Positions 6,526 to 10,994 of a DNA stretch of 10,994 nucleotides are shown piece after piece. The stretch covers positions 1-10,994 of the forward strand of contig JAPPDN010000026.1 of the NCBI GenBank assembly GCA_028824575.1. The letters are read 5' to 3'. Source of the stretch: Candidatus Poribacteria bacterium (GTDB lineage Bacteria > Poribacteria > WGA-4E > WGA-3G). The stretch's first letter is position 1. Every line of letters begins with the position of its first letter. Made by a program: the position numbers and the translations under genes. The notes beneath the pieces are model-generated. The model did not search any database. It saw only the letters and a list, made by a program, of their open reading frames with translations, and was not told the origin of the DNA.

Positions 6526-8178
6526 CTAATGATTAAGCGAAAATTCGGCTGAATTTAGCAAAACCCAATAAAGATCCTCATAAGCCAAGTCTTTGTTCCG
6601 ATAGAGGCTGCGCTCCATATAACGTTGAAAAAAGGTTTTCTCTTTAGCCGTTGGTAACCGAGAGAGAATGTTAAGATAGATATATTCCAGTCGATCGGCA
6701 GGTTGGCGCCATTTTTCCATGACATAATTGACAAAGCTGCCGCGTTCTCCGTGAGTCGCGCTATCGTTCACCATGTTCCCATTAATCATCATAAGTGCCT
6801 GTGGCACGGTTCCGTTGAAAGCTTCAATCTCTTCCATTTCGCCGTTATCAAGTAGGAACAGGAACCTTTCGAGATGATCGCGTTTCCTCCGTTCAAGCTC
6901 GCGTAGCATCCCCCTGCGGTCCTCGCCTCCCTGCCTGTTCGCGCCTTTCATTTTCACCTCCTGAAGCCTTTCATAGCCGGTAGCCTGTAGGAGCGAATAG
7001 AAAAACTGCTCAGCACTTAGCGGTTTCAAGTACGCGTGTGAATAATAAAGTTCGTCATCTTTATTACTCTTATTCGTTTGTGATGTGCGCTGGTAAGTTT
7101 CTGAATTAAGGATTGTCCGCATCAAGTGTTGCAGATCGTAATCGTAAATGACAAGGTCCTCTGCGAGCCAATTCAACAATTCCGAGTTGGTGGGTAGATT
7201 CTCTTCGCCGAATCCATCAATAGGTTCAACAAAGGCGCGTCCCATGAAGTGTTTCCAGATGCGGTTTACGATTGCCCGGCTGAAATAGGGGTTTGATTTA
7301 TCGGTCATCCATTGTGCGAGAGCCGCACGCCTTTTAGTGAGTGATCCTTTGTATTCTGTGCCGCCAAGGAAACGCGGGGAAACTTCTGCGTCCATTCTCT
7401 CTACCCACATAGACTTCCTCGGCTTGTTGGTAATCAGAAAATTTTCCATCCGTCTCTCATTACCCGCCATATCCATCGTTTGGATGTATCCTTTCTGTTC
7501 ACTCTCGATACCAGTAAAAAAGGCGGCGATACCGTAGTAATCCGCTTGGCTCCAAGCTTCTGTCTTATGATCGTGGCATTCAGCACACTGCATAGGTAAC
7601 CCTAAAAAGAGTCGTGAACTATGCGAAGTGAGAACAGCTGGGGATCGATCATAGCGCATGACGTAGTTTCCAGCACCGTTATCTTTGAGTTCGCCATCAG
7701 CCGCGATGAGTTCTTGAACGAACTGATTGTATGGCATATTTTTCGTCAATGCGTCCTGTACCCAAGTTGTTAATCCGATGCGCCGATCATCTCCATCACC
7801 GCGCCTACCGATTAACCAGTTTACCCACAATCCAGTCCAATAGTCAATATATGGCTCGCTTCCTAACAGTTGATCAATCTTCTTTTGGCGTTTGTTGGGA
7901 GAACCGTCCTTGAGAAAATTCAAGACTTCTTCGGGGGTGGGAATTTTACCTGTCAGGTCGAGATGAACACGACGTAAAAACTCCGTGTCCTCTGACATCT
8001 CTGAGGGTTGAATCTCCTCTCTCTTAAGCACAGCGTTGATGTGCCGGTCGAGGTGTTTTGTGCTTGATGAGACTTGCCGTGTCGGGGCAACCGTAACTTT
8101 AGTGCAATTCAGGGTCAAGAACGCAAAAGCGACCAGAACAATTGCGTAACGAGCAGTAATTCCAAAGGATTTTTTCAC
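6526..8178 (-). CDS. DUF1549/DUF1553 lipoprotein with a CxxCH motif
   Basis: A 550-aa exported protein. I choose GTG at 8178-8176 rather than an upstream TTG at 8202, because GGAGG (8192-8188) lies nine bases before the GTG and the N-terminus then becomes a clean VKKS basic start with a hydrophobic stretch and lipobox LTLNC (C25). DUF1549-type region (about 40-230): FLRRVHLDLTGKIPTPEEV, MPYNQFVQELIAADG and CAECHDH with C198, C201 and H202, a c-type haem-like motif. DUF1553-type region (about 280-550): FSRAIVNRIWKHFMGRAFVEP and a C-terminal RLPTAKE...LNSAEF segment. The family is abundant in Planctomycetes and relatives. It is shorter than many family members (no separate PSCyt1 module) and lacks the usual DUF1501 partner here. 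Its biochemical role is not established. Confidence 0.9.
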   Translation of the reverse strand: MKKSFGITARYAIVLVAFAFLTLNCTKVTVAPTRQVSSSTKHLDRHINAVLKREEIQPSEMSEDTEFLRRVHLDLTGKIPTPEEVLNFLKDGSPNKRQKKIDQLLGSEPYIDYWTGLWVNWLIGRRGDGDDRRIGLTTWVQDALTKNMPYNQFVQELIAADGELKDNGAGNYVMRYDRSPAVLTSHSSRLFLGLPMQCAECHDHKTEAWSQADYYGIAAFFTGIESEQKGYIQTMDMAGNERRMENFLITNKPRKSMWVERMDAEVSPRFLGGTEYKGSLTKRRAALAQWMTDKSNPYFSRAIVNRIWKHFMGRAFVEPIDGFGEENLPTNSELLNWLAEDLVIYDYDLQHLMRTILNSETYQRTSQTNKSNKDDELYYSHAYLKPLSAEQFFYSLLQATGYERLQEVKMKGANRQGGEDRRGMLRELERRKRDHLERFLFLLDNGEMEEIEAFNGTVPQALMMINGNMVNDSATHGERGSFVNYVMEKWRQPADRLEYIYLNILSRLPTAKEKTFFQRYMERSLYRNKDLAYEDLYWVLLNSAEFSLNH

Positions 8179-8187
8179 GGTAGATAA

Positions 8188-8192
8188 CCTCC
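8188..8192 (-). promoter_or_regulatory. Shine-Dalgarno GGAGG deciding the GTG start of the DUF1549 gene
   Basis: GGAGG on the minus strand, nine bases upstream of GTG 8178. It falls inside the longer TTG-initiated reading frame, which argues against that start. Confidence 0.75.
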
Positions 8193-8278
8193 AAGGACAC
8201 AATTTGGGGCAATGTGTTTCTTAAGAGTCTAACCTATTGTTGGCGGTATTGTCAAGAAAAAGCGAAGGAAGATTGATA

Positions 8279-9331
8279 TTAACTCCACCGAACACCTGTC
8301 GGAATAATGCCGACATCTTCACCGCGACGCATCGCTTCTGCGGCATCGAGGATGCTTGCCAAGTCGTGCTGGGGTTTGAAGTCCAACAGTGTTTTGATTT
8401 TGCTTAAATCAAATTCAAAATAGAGGGATTGTGGGAGTTTCACATCAACAAAATCCATCTGGTAGCGTTCAGATAGGTATGGCATAACCTCTTCGTGTTT
8501 GAAAACGCCATTGCCACCGAGCGTGAATTCTTCACCGACAGCGGCATCTTTCTCAATTCCTAAGACCAATCCTTGCACGATATCTCGGACATCGGTGAAA
8601 TGTTCCTTGAAGGGGTGTCCGTCACGGTTGCGTTTGAGTATGAACTTCTCTTGTCCGTCCCAGAGACGTTTGACGGTCTCTGCGGTCTCTAATTCAGTTG
8701 GATCATCGCCTTTATAATTCTTGTATCTATTATAGATGGGACTAAAGACGAATTGCTTTGGTAACCCGTCTTCATTGAGGAATTCGCTCGGTTCAATGAC
8801 GGTTGTGAAACGGAAAACCGTGGAAGGCACACCGTATTGGTGGTGATAGGTCATGCACAATTCCTCGCCGATCCATTTGGTAAGGAAATAGGGCATGTGA
8901 TGATACTTCGCAACCATATCCTCTGTGATGGGTTCATTGAAAAATCTGCCTTTTTCAGTGAGTTCCCAATAGATCGCTTCGGTACAGGCATAAACGAGGC
9001 GGTGAATGTTCGGATTGAATTCGCGGATACATTCTAAAATGTTGAGCGTTCCCATGCCATTGATCGCCAAGTACTCACGGTTATTGAAGGGACCCCCGAA
9101 GGCAGCAGCGATATGGTAGATGGCATCCACACCTTCAACTGCCTTTTTTACATCCTCATATTCTCGCAAGTCGCCGAGGACAGTCTCAACGCGTTCCGCG
9201 CCATCCCATCTTCCCACGCGATTGACATCACCCGGATAGACAAAACTTCGGATATCGTGTCCTTTTTCCAATAATTTTTTGACGAGGTTTGATCCAATAC
9301 GACCTGTGCCACCTGTGACCAATATTTTCAT
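8279..9331 (-). CDS. Extended short-chain dehydrogenase: NAD-dependent epimerase/dehydratase-like
   Basis: A 350-aa cytoplasmic protein with the Rossmann motif GGTGRIG at residues 7-13, a GDL acidic site near 54, a Thr at 117 (CTEAIY) in the usual Ser/Thr position, and the catalytic pair Y148-x3-K152 (YFLTKWIGEE). These are the hallmarks of extended SDRs acting on nucleotide sugars or related substrates. The C-terminal half is variable and does not identify the substrate. The ATG at 9331 has TTGGAG about nine bases upstream. A strong hairpin (9351-9393) sits just upstream of that Shine-Dalgarno. The stop is 100 bp before the DUF1549 start, so co-transcription with it is possible. Confidence 0.92.
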   Translation of the reverse strand: MKILVTGGTGRIGSNLVKKLLEKGHDIRSFVYPGDVNRVGRWDGAERVETVLGDLREYEDVKKAVEGVDAIYHIAAAFGGPFNNREYLAINGMGTLNILECIREFNPNIHRLVYACTEAIYWELTEKGRFFNEPITEDMVAKYHHMPYFLTKWIGEELCMTYHHQYGVPSTVFRFTTVIEPSEFLNEDGLPKQFVFSPIYNRYKNYKGDDPTELETAETVKRLWDGQEKFILKRNRDGHPFKEHFTDVRDIVQGLVLGIEKDAAVGEEFTLGGNGVFKHEEVMPYLSERYQMDFVDVKLPQSLYFEFDLSKIKTLLDFKPQHDLASILDAAEAMRRGEDVGIIPTGVRWS

Positions 9332-9350
9332 GACTTTTTCTCCAAGACAT

Positions 9351-9393
9351 AAAAGAGTGATACACTTAATTAAAGGGAGTGCATCACTCTTTT
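9351..9393 (-). terminator. Strong bidirectional hairpin between secreted protein and epimerase genes
   Basis: AAAAGAGTGAT (9351-9361) and ATCACTCTTTT (9383-9393) form a perfect 11-bp stem, extendable inward by CACT/AGTG with one mismatch. The A-rich and T-rich ends give a U-run on either strand, as in bidirectional intrinsic terminators. It is 59 bp past the stop of the secreted protein gene but only 20 bp before the epimerase ATG, so any epimerase transcript starting upstream must pass through it. Confidence 0.7.
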
Positions 9394-9452
9394 CAAGCCA
9401 TCTTTACCGAATTGTAAGCCCTGCTGAATCGCTCACAATTTGGCAAAGGAGT

Positions 9453-10307
9453 CTATTGTAAAGATTTTATTTCTCCCCATTTCACTGCTAATTTATTTCT
9501 CGGTTCTACAGCAAAAGCAGTGCTTATGAGTTTTATATTATCGATCGCCCACCACCAATCATTCTGGGCATCAATAACACCGAAACTAATAGTCATCTCA
9601 GCAGCACCGGCGGGGTTGTCGATCGGAATTTCTAACGTTTCGTTTATCTGTTCTCCATCCTTTATATCTTCCTCATCCAGGTCGAGCGTAGGAATCGTAA
9701 CAAGGGTATGCGCGCCTGCGTCAATACCGACACTCTTGAAGAATAAGATGCGTTCTTCCTTATCACCGTCGAAACTTACTGTTATTTCACCGTTTTGCGT
9801 ATCTTCAGGTCGCCAACTCGAATCCAACGTTAAGACAAGCGACTTTGCCGCTGCACCCTTGATTTTAATGGGTGGGGTAATTAAGTGACCATTCCAACGA
9901 CTCAACGCGTCAGGGTCGCCATTTCCGTCCCAATCATCCCATTCATCAGGATCAGAAACGGCTCCGTTACCGATACCTTTGCCATCATTGTGTACCCCTG
10001 TGAATTCACTACGCCGCTGGTCTTCCGCTGTTGCTGTCCACCACTCAAGGTCAACAATCGCCCAAGTTCTCCATTCAGGCATTCCGAGGTCTTTCGGGTT
10101 TTCGTTTGTAATTTCCCAACCCTCAGGCGGTGTACCTGACCAGACTTTGTTATCTTTGACCTGTTCCATTATACTTGCTTTGAGTGTTACATCCTCAAAA
10201 TCTTCTTCAAAGAGAACAGTATCAGCTGCCCACACCAGTGGCGTTGAAAGACAAAAGGTCGTTATGAGAAGCACACGTCCAGCGACTCCCATAATGCTGC
10301 CATTCAT
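9453..10307 (-). CDS. Secreted beta-sandwich protein (MAM / choice-of-anchor-like), function unknown
   Basis: A 284-aa exported protein with ATG at 10307 and GGAGG six bases upstream. The Sec signal peptide covers residues 1-27 (VWA-ADT cleavage). The mature part opens with FEEDFEDVTL, then a Trp/Asp-rich segment (PPEGWEITN, EWWTATAEDQRRSEF, DPDEWDDWDGNGD) that looks calcium-binding-like, followed by beta-strand-rich sequence ending in WWWAIDNIKLI, a pattern of MAM-like or choice-of-anchor beta-sandwiches. No catalytic motif is seen. The last 18 residues (VEPRNKLAVKWGEIKSLQ) align without gaps to the C-terminus of the secreted protein at 1200-1922. Its leader is structured (10334-10384). Confidence 0.8.
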   Translation of the reverse strand: MNGSIMGVAGRVLLITTFCLSTPLVWAADTVLFEEDFEDVTLKASIMEQVKDNKVWSGTPPEGWEITNENPKDLGMPEWRTWAIVDLEWWTATAEDQRRSEFTGVHNDGKGIGNGAVSDPDEWDDWDGNGDPDALSRWNGHLITPPIKIKGAAAKSLVLTLDSSWRPEDTQNGEITVSFDGDKEERILFFKSVGIDAGAHTLVTIPTLDLDEEDIKDGEQINETLEIPIDNPAGAAEMTISFGVIDAQNDWWWAIDNIKLISTAFAVEPRNKLAVKWGEIKSLQ

Positions 10308-10333
10308 GATTATCCTCCTATTGTATTGATTAA

Positions 10334-10384
10334 GTTAGGGACGTTCAATTCTTCCTTGCATCCCTAACCCAGATCGTCCCCTAA
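10334..10384 (-). repeat. Three mutually complementary segments able to form alternative hairpins
   Basis: On the minus strand CGTCCCTAAC (10343-10334) can pair with GTTAGGGA (10368-10361, eight perfect pairs) or with TTAGGGGACG (10384-10375, with one extra G). The two pairings exclude each other. The segment ends about 15 bp before the Shine-Dalgarno of the secreted protein gene. Confidence 0.45.
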
Positions 10385-10400
10385 AGGTTTTTGTTCTTAA

Positions 10401-10416
10401 TGTTTAAATTTAAACA
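10401..10416. promoter_or_regulatory. 16-bp perfect palindrome, candidate operator
   Basis: TGTTTAAATTTAAACA reads identically on both strands and lies about 95 bp upstream of the secreted protein gene start. This is a size and position suited to a dimeric regulator site; it also contains restriction-type palindromes by chance composition. Confidence 0.35.
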
Positions 10417-10534
10417 ATCTCAATTGCCGTGTAAAAAGTTATGGAGAGTAGCAACTTAGATTAAGAAAATGATAACAGCAAAATGTGAGAGAGAGTTGAC
10501 ACTCTTTTGACTTTTCTGTTGTTAAAATGAGAGA

Positions 10535-10994
10535 CTAAAAAGTAACGGCGTACCCATCAGTTCTTGGGTCGGAGCCTCCAATAAGCGCGCCAGATTCCGG
10601 ATGAACCATTATCATCTGTGCACTTCCCGGACCGCCCCAATCCCCAACGATTTGGAGTTCATGCCCTTTTGCCGCTAATCCGTCCTTGGTGTCGGAACGG
10701 AACCGGGTTTCTAACTGGAGGTCATTGGAACAAGTGTGCGGAATCGTGGATTCCATCGGGTTTTGTAAACTGCGCCAACGCGGTGCAGAAACCGCTTCTT
10801 GCGGTGTCATTCCGAAATCGAGGACATGCGTAACGAGTTGTAAATTCGTCTGGACCTGTGTATCCGCGCCGGGTGTCCCACACGCTAAGAACGGCTGACC
10901 GTCTTTCGTGACGATAACAGGGTTCATGGTGTGTCGGACACGTTTGCCCGGTATCAAGCAGTTCGGATGTCCCTCTTCCAAATGCCAATAGGTC
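10535..10994 (-). CDS. Gamma-glutamyltranspeptidase family, C-terminal part (N-terminus outside window)
   Basis: 153 codons from the window edge to the stop at 10535, matching the small-subunit end of gamma-glutamyltransferase/acylase-type Ntn hydrolases, which transfer or hydrolyse gamma-glutamyl groups such as those of glutathione, usually outside the cytoplasm. Seen: PGKRVRHTMNPVIV (the HT subtype of the SS site), GTPGAD...QLV, APRW, GHELQIVGDWGGPG and GGSDPRTDGYA. The catalytic Thr and self-cleavage site lie beyond the edge. The oxyanion-region GG reads GA here. A TTG at 10981 lies inside the domain and is not the start. Confidence 0.9.
   Translation of the reverse strand, partial: TYWHLEEGHPNCLIPGKRVRHTMNPVIVTKDGQPFLACGTPGADTQVQTNLQLVTHVLDFGMTPQEAVSAPRWRSLQNPMESTIPHTCSNDLQLETRFRSDTKDGLAAKGHELQIVGDWGGPGSAQMIMVHPESGALIGGSDPRTDGYAVTF

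Larger units (their letters stand above)
10308..10534. promoter_or_regulatory. Structured 227-bp leader/spacer
   Basis: 3' region of the transpeptidase and 5' leader of the secreted protein gene. It contains competing inverted repeats (10334-10384), a 16-bp perfect palindrome (10401-10416) and one GTAGCAACTTAG copy (10448-10459). I see no clean sigma-70-type promoter on the minus strand. Confidence 0.4.

Noticed and set aside
8179..8202. TTG start giving a longer DUF1549 protein
   Set aside because: The extension would contain the GGAGG Shine-Dalgarno of the better GTG start and spoils the signal peptide.
9520..9888. 122-codon plus-strand open frame
   Set aside because: Mirror of the secreted beta-sandwich gene; low-complexity Ser/Ile-rich translation, no domain.
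9979..10329. 116-codon plus-strand open frame
   Set aside because: Antisense to the signal-peptide end of the secreted gene; no translation signals.
10496..10528. Plus-strand TTGACA with a TTAAAA-like box
   Set aside because: Spacing is about 20 bp or more to any usable -10, and no plus-strand gene follows.
1..10994. CRISPR array, tRNA or rRNA, transposase or integrase
   Set aside because: No regularly spaced repeats, cloverleaf, rRNA signature or DDE/tyrosine recombinase motif seen on either strand.

Overview
The window comes from a moderate-GC bacterial genome and carries mainly secreted or lipoprotein-type proteins beside cytoplasmic enzymes. A cytochrome-like DUF1549/DUF1553 lipoprotein (CxxCH), a LamG/DUF1080-like secreted protein and a second secreted beta-sandwich protein suggest the Planctomycetes-Poribacteria side of the tree; I favour Candidatus Poribacteria or a related marine or sponge-associated lineage. 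That placement is inferred from gene families, since no rRNA is present. Every gene I can support is on the minus strand, so the window reads right to left.

Read 5' to 3' on the minus strand, the order is: the C-terminal part of a gamma-glutamyltranspeptidase (10994-10535, cut by the edge); a structured 227-bp leader; a secreted beta-sandwich protein (10307-9453); a strong hairpin; an extended SDR NAD-dependent epimerase (9331-8279); a DUF1549/DUF1553 lipoprotein (8178-6526); a 318-bp spacer with small repeats and a hidden 58-codon frame; then a three-gene AT-rich defence-like block. After the block come a LamG/DUF1080-like secreted protein (1922-1200), a short palindrome and an iron-containing alcohol dehydrogenase (1126-1, cut by the edge).

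The defence-like block (6207-2042) is the exciting part. It holds (i) a 152-aa PD-(D/E)XK-type nuclease; (ii) 18-24 bp downstream, a protein joining a SAP-like DNA-binding segment, a beta-class adenine-type DNA methyltransferase and a C-terminal MutH/Sau3AI-type domain; and (iii) after a 407-bp spacer, a protein joining an N-terminal SIR2 (NAD-binding/NADase) domain to a second, clearly paralogous MutH/Sau3AI-type domain. The two MutH-like domains share the GW-GQ/H-ExK framework, but the conserved Asp is kept in the SIR2 fusion (D390) and is Asn in the methyltransferase fusion. This suggests a system in which one DNA-recognition module is shared by a modification enzyme and a SIR2 effector: self sites are methylated, and unmodified invader DNA would trigger nuclease and/or NAD depletion. 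This model is inference. The sequence directly shows the domains, the duplication, a 42-bp perfectly identical patch inside the two domains, and much lower GC in the block (hand counts of 23%, 37% and 28% in three 60-base lines, against 58%, 48% and 50% in flanking lines).

The two flanking secreted proteins, otherwise different, end in an alignable 18-residue C-terminal tail (V-x2-[KR]-x-KLA-x2-W-x2-[LI]-KS-x2), a candidate sorting or anchoring signal.
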